From NCBI RefSeq assembly GCF_041146395.1, contig NC_090989.1, forward strand, positions 240,860,843 to 240,924,842: DNA of 64,000 bases, given 5' to 3'. This DNA is from Eulemur rufifrons (lineage: Eukaryota > Chordata > Mammalia > Primates > Lemuridae). The notes beneath the pieces were generated by a model. It saw only the letters and a list, made by a program, of their open reading frames with translations. It ran no database searches and had not been told where the DNA came from. A program made the position numbers and the translations under genes. This document shows positions 11,060 to 22,879 of this stretch, one piece after another. Position 1 is the stretch's first letter; each line of letters begins with the position of its first letter.

Positions 11060-12066
11060 CTGGCAAATGCTTCACATCTCAATATTGTTTGGAAAGTACA
11101 TTTTTTTTCTGCTTATAAAAACACTGTAGGCTCAGTTTTGAAAACGTTGCAATATATGGAAAAGAAAATAAAGCATTAACCATAACCCTACCACCTAGAG
11201 ATAACTTTGATGCATTTCCTTTTTTCTATGTGTGTGGTTTCACAAAACCATCATAACCATACATTTACCCTTTTATTTCTGCTGCTTTCTCTTACAATCA
11301 TACCCTGAGCATTTCCTCCGCGTCATTTTTTTTTTTTTTGCTAATGACTTTATTTTTTGAGGGTAATATTAGGTCCACAGCAAAATTGAGGGGAAGGTAC
11401 AGAGATTTCGCATATACTCCCTGTGCCCTCCCAGGCACAGCCTTCCCCATTATCAACATCCCCCACCAGAGTGGCACGTTCGTTACAACGGATGAAGCTA
11501 TGGTACACATCATAATCACCTGAAGTCCACAGTTTACATTAGGGTTCACGCTTGGTGCCATACATGCTATGGACCTGGACAAATGTAAAATGACATGTGC
11601 CCACCATTACAGTATCATACAGAATATTTCCACTGCCCTAAAACTCCCCTGTGCTCTGCCTATTTATCCCTGCCACTGCCACCATCAACCCTGGCCACTA
11701 CTGATCTTTCCACTGTCTCCATAGTTTTGCCTTTTCCCAAATGTCATACAGTTGGAATCATACAGTATGTCATCTTTTCAGATTGGTTTCTTTCACTTAG
11801 TAGTGTGCATTTAAGGTTCCCCTTAGGGTTCATGTCTTTCCCTGGCTTCACAGCTCATTTCTTTTTGGCATTGAATGATATCTTATTGTCTGGATATACC
11901 ATAGTTTATTCATTCATTCGCTTACTGAAAAATATCTTGATTGTATACAAGCTTTGACAAGTATGAATAAAACTGCTATTAACATCTGCATGCAGGTTTT
12001 TGTGTGGACATAGTTTTCTACTCCTTTGGGTAGATATCAAGGAGCTCAATGGCTGGATTGTATGGT
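11060..12066 (-). mobile_element. Old L1 (L1M-type), left part of a split copy
   Basis: From about 11330 the sequence follows the reverse complement of an old LINE-1. Landmarks are 'gtcatacagttggaatcatacag' (11742-11765), 'ccatagtttattcattcattc' (11899-11919) and 'ggctggattgtatggtaag' (12051-12069). The stretch 11060-11330 is probably a related L1 piece but is less certain. The copy is cut at about 12067 by an oppositely oriented L1 end and resumes at about 12760. Confidence 0.65.
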
Positions 12067-12758
<692 letters not shown>

Positions 12759-13345
12759 TTTTTTGGTATATAATAAACTGCAAAACTGTCTCTCGAAGTG
12801 GCTGTAACATTTTGCATTCCCACCAGCAATGAATGAAGAGTTCCTGTTGCTTCACATCCTTGTCAACATTTGGTGTTGTCAGTGTTCTGGAGTTTGGACA
12901 TTCTAATAAGTAGGCAGTGGTATCTCATTGTTGTTTTAATCTTCGTGTCTCTGGTGACACATGATGTAGAGCATCTCTTCATATGTTTATTTGCCATCTG
13001 TATACCTTATTTGGTGAGGTATGTGTTCAGATCTGTTGTTCATTTTTTAATCAAGTGATTTTCGTATTTTTTAGTTTTAGGAGATCTTTGTATATTTTGG
13101 ATAATGGTTCTTTATCTGAGTGTCTTTTGCAAATATTTTCTCCCAGTCTGGCTTATCTTCTCATTCTCTTGACTTTGTCTTTCACAAAGCAGAAGTTTTT
13201 AATTTTAATGAAATCTGGCTTATCAATTATTTCTTCCATGGATTGTGCCTTTGGTGGTGTTATTTATTTCTTATTGCCAATGAGGATTCTATTATAAGCT
13301 GGACCAACATTAATGTAACCAATTATTTCTCATATGGCAAACATT
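12759..13345 (-). mobile_element. Old L1, right part of the split copy
   Basis: The older L1 resumes with 'aaactgcaaaactgtctctcgaagtggctgtaac' and continues through 'cattcccaccagcaatgaa', 'tatctcattgttgttttaat' and 'gcaaatattttctcccagtctgg'. This is the typical reverse-strand L1 series. Open frames here, such as 12983-13297, are L1 shadows. Confidence 0.75.
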
Positions 13346-13560
13346 GAGGTTGAATTTTTCACTATTGTAAACAATGCAATGATAGCATCTTGATACAACA
13401 GCGCACTTTTTGGATTATTTCCTCTGGATAGATTCCTAAAAGGAAAATGACTGAATCAAAGGCTCTAAATATTTTTAAAATACTTGATATATTTTGCTAT
13501 ACTTATCTCCCAAAAGGCTGTACCAATTTATCTCCTTACCTGCATGTGAGAATACCTAAG
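13346..13560 (-). mobile_element. Second L1 fragment, older
   Basis: 'ttgtaaacaatgcaatgatagc' followed by 'tcctaaaaggaaaatgactgaatcaaaggc' repeats the reverse-strand L1 theme seen earlier, so this is a separate fragment and not a continuation of the split copy. Confidence 0.5.
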
Positions 13561-15820
13561 GCATGACACTTTTTGTTTTCATTTTTATTAACATATATAG
13601 ATATAACTATATAATTTTTTAAAGCAAGAAACTGTCATGAGGCTACTGCCACTTTTCATGTGTCATGGGAGCACAGTAACCATCCCTCTTCTTGTCCTGT
13701 TATTGACACGAAAAGGGAATCCTGCAGGGAAACAGGGCCTCAGAGGCCCCCTAAAAGAAGGGTACACCCCTCCTCTAACCTGAGTGAATTGGAAGGGAAC
13801 ACTGAAGGTCTTTTGCAAAATCTAACATGGTTAAGAGCATGAATTTAAACTTTGGCCCCTGTACTGCAGCCAAGATCTTGTAAGAGCTTGTTTATTTTTC
13901 CCTACTTTTCCCCTTGATAATCAACAAATTTAATACATTCATTTAAAATCCCTCAAGTCTGTTCCCTTTCCCAGGGGAGAATGAAGTAATCTAGTTCCCA
14001 CGTTCTGCCAGCATGGTAATAGGGGCCACAAAAGATGATAGCCCCCAGCCCACAGAACCAGGGCTAGTTCAAATAACTGGAGGTTTGCAAAAACAATCAG
14101 GCAAAAGACGTTTGCACAAGAGCCTTGAAGATCTTCCAACACTTCGCTGCCCAATCAGTCCCTCCTACAAGAGTTCAAGTCTTTCCTCTACCTGACTGTA
14201 GCCGTATTTTGAAATTTTATTTGAGCTTTGCTATCAAAAGAATCTATTTTCTCCTTATTGGAGACACAGGCAATGCTTTTTTTCAAGTAGGGAGAGCTCA
14301 GAGGCATAACTTCACAGTGTTCCTAGTCTTTGCATCCTATCCGAAGCTAAGAAGGAGACAAGGAACGGGGCGCTCAGCTCCATGGGTGCTGGGCATCTTA
14401 TGCTTGGGGGGTTTGGATGGGGCAAGCCTTGGGAAGTGTCCTCAGCTTTATGGTCCCTAACTGACAGGGACCACATAAGGTGTATCCAAGTCCACTGAGA
14501 ATCTCAGCTACATTTCATGACATGGCTATAAAACAGTTCCCAGTATGAATTTGTTAGTCTCGGGTTTTATGCTGAATGACTCTGAAATACCTGATTAAAG
14601 TGGCTAGCTTCAGTTTCCACTCTGAAAGCCTGGCTTGAATTTATTGCAGCCTCACACAGGATTGCCTCAAGCTGGGTCTCTCCAAGTAAGTGGCAGGCAA
14701 GTTAACTATTTCCCTGCCGATGCCAGCTCTATCCCTTACTTCCTCCCCGCCTCCCCGCTCCCTAACTCCCATCCCACAACCCAGGAGTGGATTCTGCACT
14801 GTGCTTTCTGCAAAGGGCTTATAAAGCATAGAGGAAAACTGACCATCTGGCCTGAGTGCTCTTTTTTGAAGGGAAAGGAAGATATTTAGAAAGAGCCCAT
14901 TGTAATAAACATATTTTAAAATTGTTTTAAAACTGTAAAAATACAGAGATTTGGAGAAGAATTGGGAAGAAAAAAAAAAAAAAAGGAAAGAAAGAAAGAA
15001 AAGACTCTCAACAGCCAAATAAGTCTCACTAGTATTTTAAATAAAACACATGTGTAAGTTTGGAAAAGTTTCAATCATTCAGAAAGGTACAAATTTAAAA
15101 ATGTGAAAATAATGCAAAGTCTACTTTACCCATCAGAATAAATGTAAAGCTCACTATACATTTATCCTTCTAGGTAAATTACTCTCGATTTAATTACGTG
15201 CATTTTGAATTATGCTAAGTCTTCAGGAACATAATCCTTACATAAAATGAGATAGCCCTGCACTACTTTCACTTTTCTATTTTAGGGAGGAGGGCACCAA
15301 GTTATAGGGAAAAAGTAACTCACCGAAAGTGTCAGGGAGAATAAGCAGCAGGAGAGGGACATGGTCCCAGGCACGATCCCAGCATCACTGGCCACACACA
15401 CCAGCTCACCTGGGTCATGACAGTGACGGACCAGCATCCCTGCTGTCAGTCCCAGCATCCGCCAACCCACAGTGAGGCTTAAGATCACACCAAGCCCCTA
15501 TTCAAACACCTCATCTGACTCTCCACGCCATACGCCCTCGCTGGGGAGGAGGCTGGATGTGGAAAACAGCATCAGCACAAAGGCATTTAGAGACACACAT
15601 TTTAAAGAAAGTGGACTCTACCAGACAAGGTGACATCATAATAACAGTTACAAAAAAGTCTGTGTAGATGACTCCATATCTATGTTAAGGGCTATATGAT
15701 AATAGTAACTAACATCTCAACAAGATTTAGGTCAAGAGGTGGCAATAATAGTTGTCACTTTGCCTTAAACCTTTTTAAATGGGAGGGACTGGGGATGGGT
15801 CTGAATAAGCAAATAGAAAT
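13561..15820. other. Intergenic, only low-complexity tracts recognised
   Basis: No exon or RNA gene is seen. A poly(A)-GAAA tract lies at about 14969-15002 and the sequence around it is AT-rich. The overlapping frames at 14125-14460 and 14641-15018 have no support. Confidence 0.45.
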
Positions 15821-15824
15821 AAAA

Positions 15825-16034
15825 TAGTTACCAAGTATTCAGTATCTATAGTGTAGCAGGGACTGTGCTAAGTGTTAATATTTTACATGCATCAGTGTAT
15901 TGAAGCACATAATTCTGCGCAGTCGACACTATTATCCCAATATGTAGATGAGGACACTGAGGCTCAGAGATGGCAGGCAAACCATCCAAGACCACCCAGT
16001 GGTAAGTGGCTGAATTCACCCAGTGGTAGGTGGC
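15825..16034 (-). repeat. MIR SINE, left part, split by an LTR
   Basis: Reverse MIR: 'gcagggactgtgctaagtgttaatattttacatgc', then 'gtagatgaggacactgaggctcagag', then 'ccaagaccacccagtggtaagtggctga'. It ends at the LTR junction and resumes at about 16439 with GAGCCAGGATTGTGATACAA. Confidence 0.75.
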
Positions 16035-16040
16035 TGAATT
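15993..16040. repeat. 24-bp tandem duplication across the MIR/LTR junction
   Basis: Two adjacent 24-base copies start CACCCAGTGGTAAGTGGC (15993-16016) and CACCCAGTGGTAGGTGGC (16017-16040), each ending TGAATT, with one mismatch. The final TGAATT of copy 2 is the first six bases of the LTR. Confidence 0.85.
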
Positions 16041-16433
16041 TGTTTGCTTGGGCTACCCTCACAAAGTACTACCAACTGGTGGGTTAAACAACGGAAACTT
16101 ATTTTCTCACAGTCCTAGATGCTAGAAGTCTGAGATCAAGTTGCTGGCAAGGTTGGTTTCTTCCGAGACCTCTCCCCTTGGCATGTAGATGTCCATCTTC
16201 TCCCTGTGCCTTCACATGGTCTTTCCTCTGTGTGTCTGTTTCCTACACTCCTCTTTTTATAAGGACACTAGTCGTACTGGATTAGACCTTACCCTAATGA
16301 CTTCATTTTAAATGAATTACTTCTTTAAAAACCCTATCTTCAAATATCGTCACGGTCTGAGGTATTGGTGGTTAGGTCTTCAATACATTAATTACAAGGG
16401 GTGGGGGTCCGTGGAGGGGGTGAGCCCATAACA
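16035..16433 (-). mobile_element. MLT1-type MaLR solo LTR inserted in a MIR
   Basis: Reverse-complement MLT1: from TGAATTTGTTTGCTTGGGC to GAGCCCATAACA. The internal 'cttcacatggtctttcctctgtgtgtctg' and 'tataaggacactagtcgtactggattag' are family landmarks. Perfect five-base target duplications GTGGC lie at 16030-16034 and 16434-16438. Confidence 0.85.
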
Positions 16434-16438
16434 GTGGC

Positions 16439-16530
16439 TGAGCCAGGATTGTGATACAAATCTACAATGTTGGAAGTTGGCATTGTTTCTGCTACTCCTT
16501 GTTGCCTTGGAATTCAGAAAGACTCCTTAA
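16439..16530 (-). repeat. MIR SINE, right part
   Basis: Continuation of the MIR after the LTR: TGAGCCAGGATTGTGATACA, then a pyrimidine-rich tail with 'gctactccttgttgcc'. Confidence 0.6.
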
Positions 16531-16539
16531 CTCCTTTGG

Positions 16540-17233
16540 CCTGTTCTAATGTGACTTAGGAAATAGCCACAAAATTGACAACATCTATGTATAATCACTA
16601 TAGCTCTTTTAACCATAGTGAACAAAAAAATTCAAGGCCGAATGCACAGCAATTGATTTGTCTTTACCACAGGTAGATACAAGATGATGAACCTTTATAT
16701 AACCACATCGTTTATTTTTTCTCCACAAGATCCACAGATAGAGAAAGGCCCAAAGGCTTCTGCTAACCTGTGGCTGGGATTTAACTGCACATTCTTACCT
16801 GGGGTTAATACTCATCTCCATGTCCTGCCTGAGGACCCTCTGGCAGGATTACCAGCCCAGAGCCAGCCATGGGGAGCAGTCACTGATTGGGCAGGGCATG
16901 GCCACATGGCCAAGAGGAGTGCCTTGTTTCCTCCCACGAATACTATCACAGCCACACCCCCTCACATCCATAATATGTTATTCTCTGAGATTGATTTACT
17001 GGCATAGCACCTTCACAATTCCTACTATATCTGCATTCAACCTGTAATTTTACTTACTATTTTTTAAAGCATCATACATGTTTTATTTAAATTTCTCTTT
17101 AAAGAGAAGGTTTATATAATTATCTTAAAAGGAAAACCTGTATTATTTGCCATAGTTAGAAGGTAACTACAAAAAATGTACAAAAAACCAAAATATTACT
17201 ATTAAAATTCTAGCTAGATACATCTGCTTGCCG

Positions 17234-17269
<36 letters not shown>

Positions 17270-17985
17270 AGTGCTTAAAAACAAAAGATTAGGAAATGTA
17301 AAAGAAGTGTTTAAGACATACTAGTGCTGAAGTGAGCTTTCATCTAATTTAATTGGAAGGTTGAAACAAACTTGAAGAGGGAAAACTTTTTCACCCTATG
17401 ATCAATGTTCTCTAATGCTGGGATTTTGTCCTACTGAAAACCAATTCCACCCACATTTAGGAAATTTTGCTTTCTTCTTTTCAAAGAACTCTAACAACAA
17501 CCCTCTAATATAAGCAGAGCAGACATTTTACTTTCCTAAGAAAATTCGGGCAAACGGTAGGCATTCTTAGAAACTCCCAAACCCCAGGCGAGTCTCTTAC
17601 TTGGAGTTTAGAGTTAGACAACTGCACTTGGGGTCCAGGAATGGAATCCAAATCAAGGAATGAGGGGAGGGCAGGAAACACTTATTGCTAAAGAGATGAC
17701 TTTCTATAGTTGGCTCAGCCCGTTTGTTGGTCTTGAGCCAAGTGCTACAAACTGGAAACCGAATCTAGGTTCAGAGACATATGCTAGACCCGAGTTTCCG
17801 GAACTCAGTCTCTGACCAGGTTGCAGAGGCTGCTGGGATAACATCCGCTTCTCCCAGGGAAGGAGGGACCGCTGCTCTCTTTGCTCAGCTGCAGCAATTG
17901 ATTTGACCACAAGATTTACCAGGTCCCTCTCATCCTGCCTTTGTTCTACAAATAGCTGACCCAGTTCTCAAGTCAGAAGACCCTC
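16540..17985. other. Intergenic, nothing recognised except a microsatellite
   Basis: AT-rich unique sequence. A compound (TC)n(TA)n tract lies at 17233-17268. No exon or RNA gene is seen. Confidence 0.45.
17233..17268. repeat. (TC)n(TA)n compound microsatellite
   Basis: An uninterrupted CT run passes directly into an AT run. Confidence 0.95.
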
Positions 17986-17989
17986 TAAA

Positions 17990-18068
17990 CCCTGGCTCTT
18001 AAAGTGTGGCCACCAGCAGAACCAGGGAGCTTGTTAGAAACACAGAATCTCAGCACTCCCAGCCCCCA

Positions 18069-18102
<34 letters not shown>

Positions 18103-18198
18103 TCCCCCACAGATCAACTGAGTCAGAACGTCCAGGTTAACAAGGTCTCCAAGTGATTTGAATGCACGTTAAAGATCAAGAAACACTACTTTGAAAGA
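17990..18198 (+). mobile_element. MER5A-type hAT MITE with internal (CA)16
   Basis: 'aaagtgtggccaccagcagaaccagggagcttgttagaaacacagaatctcagcac' is the 5' half of the MER5A consensus. 'gttaacaaggtctccaagtgatttgaatgcac' and a final 'aagaaacactactttgaaag' give the 3' half. A perfect (CA)16 tract at 18070-18101 sits where the consensus has a C-rich spacer. Confidence 0.7.
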
Positions 18199-18274
18199 CC
18201 GTGGTCAGGAGGTCAAGCCATGGATCCTTCAGCTGTACAGTCCTCACACACAGGGCTGGGAGCTGCCACTCTGA

Positions 18275-18490
18275 ATGTTGTGGCCACTTGGAGCACCAGT
18301 TCTAATCCAGGGCCCCCTATTTACCAGCTACTAGATCTTGAGCAGGTCATTGAGCCCCTCTGGGCCTCTGTTGGTGCATCTGTGAAACAAAGAGTGCAAA
18401 CTCTATGTGCCAGAGTCGTGTGTAGTCCGGGAGAATGCCCGTGCAGCACTTCACACGGTGCCTGGCACGTGGTGAGTGCCCCGTGAACAC
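18275..18490 (+). repeat. MIR SINE, near full length
   Basis: Forward MIR: 'agatcttgagcaggtcattgagcccctctgggcctctgttggtgcatctgtgaaac', then 'cacggtgcctggcacgtggtgagtgcc', in consensus order. Confidence 0.75.
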
Positions 18491-18497
18491 CCTGAGG

Positions 18498-18835
18498 CGT
18501 TCATTCAGCAAACATGCATTGAGCACCTACAACGTCCAGGCTCTGGGGCCACAGCACTGAACAGGACAGACAGGCTCAGAAAGAAAGAAAGAATTGAGAA
18601 TTTCAGTAGTGACAAGGACCCTGAAGGAAATAAATCATGTGAGAAGGTGACAGGAGTGGGAGCAGGTGCCATTAGCAGGGTGGTCAGGGATGGCATGTCT
18701 GAGGAAATGACATTCGAGCCAAGAGCCAAATCGAGGAAAGAGGCAGCCACATGGAGTTCTGTAGGAAGATGATTCCGGACAGATGGTACCCTAGGCAGAG
18801 GTGCGAAAGCCCTGATCTGGAACAAGCCCGGTACA
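18498..18835 (-). repeat. LINE-2 3' fragment
   Basis: Reverse L2: TTCATTCAGCAAACATGCAT, then 'gagcacctacaacgtccaggctctgggg', then 'gtggtcagggatggcatgtctgaggaaatgacattcgagcc' and 'aggcagaggtgcgaaagccctg'. It abuts the MIR. Confidence 0.75.
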
Positions 18836-21380
18836 GAAGAGAAAGAAAGTCCAGGCTGGCTGCAGCGTAGCTGTTGTAAGATGAGGCTGCAGACACGGGT
18901 GGCTTCATCTCTACCACCATCGTTCTCTCCCCTTCAGCTCTGCAGTCAGCCACGTCCACCACTGGCTCTAGTCAGAAAGCCATTCGCATTCTCCCACAGG
19001 ACAGATGGTGGGGAGGGCTGGAGACCAAGCCTGTGCCATGTCCCAGTGTCCAGCCTCACAGCGAGTGACCGGCCTGAGTTCCTACTGGAGAAGGAGGCAC
19101 TTCAGACCCAACGCCAAGTGCTTCAGAGAAGAAAGTGCGACTCCCTCTGCAGGGAGCCCGTGTGTTCTGGCTAGAGGGAGTTGATGTCTCCCAGCTGGGA
19201 TGGATTTTCTGCTGATTTCACAAATAAGCCAACCATGCCAAATCCGCAGGAAGCAGGCCCGGTGGCTCCAAGGTTGTTCTCAAGTGTGTCATCCAGAATT
19301 TGAGGAAGTTTGGGGCAAAGGGAGAAAAGGTGGCTTGTTTCAGAGGTTGTTTAAACTTCACCTGGGGCATCACGTCATGGTATGTATCCAAAATCACAGT
19401 GTGCAAATATCTGGTGTCCACTCCTCACTGGAGCCTAACAACCCCGGGAAGCAGGGTAGGTCTCTTCCGGGACTTGAGAGCAGACTTCCTGGCCCCCGAC
19501 CAGCGTCCTTTCCAATGGAGCAGCCCTTGCCATGAGCATCATACTTGTTTCCCCCCAGTCTTCTCCTCAGGCACATCTTCCCACCACGCCAGCCCCCTGC
19601 CTGCCCCTGCCACTACTGCCACGGCTAGCTTTGGCTTGTCCTCTCCTTGCTGTCTTCCTGTTGTCCAAAAGCATAATCCAAGATAATCTCTCTAACTGCA
19701 AGTCATCTGATTAGCACCTCAATTCCCCTCTGCCGTGCAACTGATATATTCTCAGTTTCCGGGAATTGGGACGTGGACATCTGTGTGGCTGTTATTCTGT
19801 GCACACGAGTCTCTCCCTGAGCAGCCATTTCTTGGCAACAACTTTGCACTATGGAAGATTTACTGCCGCACTTGTTAAGTCACCACTAGCATCACCACCT
19901 TTGCAAGCTCCAAACACTCAGCCAGGTGTTTCTAGTGTGGGGTGATTTACTCCTTAAGCATCTTTATTTAATTTTGTAAACTCTATTTGCTCAATTCTTA
20001 AAAAAAAAAAAACAAACCAAAAAACCCTCCCACATTGGAAGGAAGAACTTCATGGCCCCACCCCTGTCCTCCACCACAATGTTAAGACTTAGAGAAAGTT
20101 AAATTCCACCTTGGGTATAGCCCAAACCTGAAAGGTCCAGTTCCAGAGGCAAAGCATACTGAGAACATCTCTGCTAGAGAAAGGGGAGCCCTTTCCCAGT
20201 CTTAATTAGAACATGCCTTCCTTTGACAATCGACCTAGACACGGTTTATAGCTGCACAGTCTCCGTGCAGTGTGTCAGCATCTCACCTCCTCCCACACGG
20301 GCAAGAGGCTGTACAAATGCATTCCACTAGTTGCTTTACTAATTACATCACACATACCAGAGTTACCAAGGCTGGCTGACTCTAATTACGCTAAATGCAT
20401 CTACACAAAGATTTCCAAGACGCCCAGAGAGATGTTTTAAAGATTTCAAGCCTTGGGAAAAAAGGCTGTAACGAAGTCTGGCCACATTATTCTGTTGGTC
20501 TGGGGTAATGTAAACACAAGGCAGGGCTCTGTGTATCTGAGTCTCCCTGCTGTAAACTCTTGGAGGGGCCATATGGAACCGAGTATGCCTTCCACATTGG
20601 ATGGCTCCCTCTGGAGAATTCTGTGCTGAGAGCACAAATATCTCTCAGCTCTTCGGATGCCAGCGAGAAATTCAAAACTCTCACCTGCCCCTTTCATTTC
20701 ACAAACCTTATCTGAGCATCAGCCTTTATCAAGAGCCCTGGGAGACGATACGGGGAAAGCAAAGATGAATGAGACCGCTGAGGACAGGACAGTGTCTGGG
20801 GGATCCCATGCAGCCTAATTATTTGGTGCCACTTTATAAAAATGTCCTTTGGCTGTGGGTTTGACATATATTTAGCGGGAGTGTGGGGTAAATGATTTAA
20901 TAATTATTGTATGCAGAAGTAAGTTCACTCACTTTACCTCCATTGGCTAAAATAAAATGTTCCAAAATATTTTGCTCTTTTCTAGAGTTCTTGTTTTAGA
21001 TTGTTTGTGTGTTTTAAATTGGACCACTTATTGGTCAGAGGGATGTATTAAAGATTTTTGAGTTTAGGTAATAAAATAATTTAGCCCATAAACAGCACCT
21101 TACAAGCACCATGTGGTTGTGAAATTCTGACGGACTACCTGCCACCTTCAGGCCACTGTCTCCTGAGTGGTCTCAGGGGAGTGTGGCCATCAGTCCCTGT
21201 GAAAATTGCATGTGTTTGTCACAGACACTCTCAGCAATGTTCAGCAGAGCCTGGAACCAGGTGCTTTGTGTTGTCATTGGAGGGCGCTTATCTACTATAG
21301 AAAGAGAGAAACTCATTCCCATTTTGCCATTTATGTAAGGAATCATATCACGCACCTGAGTTAATTGGTACTCTACATGC
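18836..21380. other. Intergenic, nothing recognised
   Basis: A 2.5-kb stretch with an A-rich tract near 20000. Overlapping open frames at 19200-19686 and 20363-20697 have no recognisable product and no exon structure. Confidence 0.45.
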
Positions 21381-21387
21381 TTTTTTA

Positions 21388-21957
21388 TTTCATTTATTCA
21401 ACAAATTTATTTATATGCCCGCTATGTACCAGGACTGTTCAGCTACTGAGCCTGTTCCAAAGAACAAACCAGATAATGTCTCTGTTCATGTGGATTTACA
21501 TTTTAGTAGGGTGTGGGGGAAAATAATAAACAACTAACCAAATAAATCTACAGATTAATTTCAGATAATGATCGGTTCGATGGGGGAAATACAATAGGGA
21601 GATGTGACAGAGAATATGAATGCTGGGTATTCAAGCGCTCAGTAAATATGCTGAATGGTGACTGTGGAACGGGGAGCTGATTTAGATTTTTATTTGCAAT
21701 GGAGCCAAGATTCCATTATTAAGAAGGAGCTACCCGTGCAAAGAGGGGAAAAGCAGTTCAGGCAAACGCAACAGCAAGAGGAAAGGCCCACGTGAGCTTG
21801 TGGCATCAAGGAACAAACCAGAGGCCAATGCAGTGGCAGCATGGTGGGGGGGGGGGCGGGGGAGGATTAAAGGGCAAGGAAGAGATGCAGATTTTACAGG
21901 CTATGATAAGAAGATTAGATTTTATGTGATTCTAAATGTGATGGGAAACCATTAAAG
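21388..21957 (-). repeat. LINE-2 fragment
   Basis: Reverse L2: 'tttattcaacaaatttatttatatgcccgctatgtaccagg', then 'tctgttcatgtggatttacattttagtaggg', then downstream 'gaccttgtaggcc'-like features eroded to 'ttacaggctatgataag'. It includes a G-rich slippage tract at 21845-21860 and is interrupted at 21958 by a MER1 element. Confidence 0.65.
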
Positions 21958-22277
21958 CAATGGCACCCAACCTTTTTGGCACCAGGGATCGGTTTCATGG
22001 AAGACGATTTTTCCACGGACCGGGGGTAGAGGGATGGTTTCAGGATGATTCAAGCACATTACATTTACTGTGAAGTCAAACCTCTCTGCTATTGCTAATC
22101 TGTATTTGCAGCCACTCCCCAGCGCTAGCATCACCGCCTCAGCTGCACCTCAGATCATCAGGCATTAGATTCTCCTAGGAGCACACAACCTAGATCCCTC
22201 GCATGTGCAGTTTACAGTAGGGTTCACGCTCCCATGAGAATCTAATGCCGCTGCAGATCTGACAGGAGGCGGAGCTT
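21958..22277 (-). mobile_element. MER1-type (hAT-Charlie) element, truncated
   Basis: 'ccaacctttttggcaccagggatcggtttcatggaagacgatttttccacgg' and 'acctcagatcatcaggcattagattctcc', 'cctagatccctcgcatgtgcag', 'gacaggaggcggagct' follow the reverse complement of MER1. The other terminus is missing after 22277. This is a non-autonomous DNA transposon fossil. Confidence 0.75.
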
Positions 22278-22589
22278 ATGTGGTGATGTGAGTGATGCGG
22301 GGCGGGGTAGGCAACAATTTGAAGGCACAGGGAGTCAAGAGTTCTGTTTTAGACATGACACATGTGGTGGTATGGCCTGAATTTGTATAGATCAGGTTGG
22401 CAGTTGGATGTACTTGCTCAGTGGACAGATCAGGGCAGGAGATATAAATTTGGATCATTCACTTGTAGACAGTATTTAAAAGCTACAGAGGCCAAGAAGA
22501 GGGTGTAGACAGAGATTTAGTTCACTGATGTATTAGTGTCCCTTACTAGATCAGTGCTCCTGGAAGTTGCTTGGCTGGTCCACTCCTTA

Positions 22590-22860
22590 TCAAGCTCCGA
22601 ACACAGTGCCTGTTCTAAAGGAGCTCACAACCTAAGGGAAGACAGGCAGTCAGCTACACAGCAGTGCATCATATATGACATATAATGAAAGTATGAGCTG
22701 GGCATTGTGGAAGAAGAGGGGAGAGGATGACTGATAGCCTAAGTTGTGGGGAAGACTCCATACTGAAGATGACATCTAAAAAGGGTCATGAAGGGTGAGT
22801 ATAATTTTCCCAAGTAGAGGCAAGAGATTAACATGTGCAAGGGCGTGGAGGCAGCCCATA
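22590..22860 (-). repeat. LINE-2 fragment
   Basis: 'aaggagctcacaacctaagggaagacaggcag', then 'atgacatctaaaaagggtcatgaagg', then 'caagggcgtggagg' is the reverse L2 pattern. Confidence 0.55.
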
Positions 22861-22879
22861 CCCGCAAAGTTCCATGAAA

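Noticed and set aside
18070..18101. CA, TC, GAAA and TA tracts considered as CRISPR-like or structured arrays
   Set aside because: They are simple microsatellites without spacers; this is mammalian nuclear DNA.
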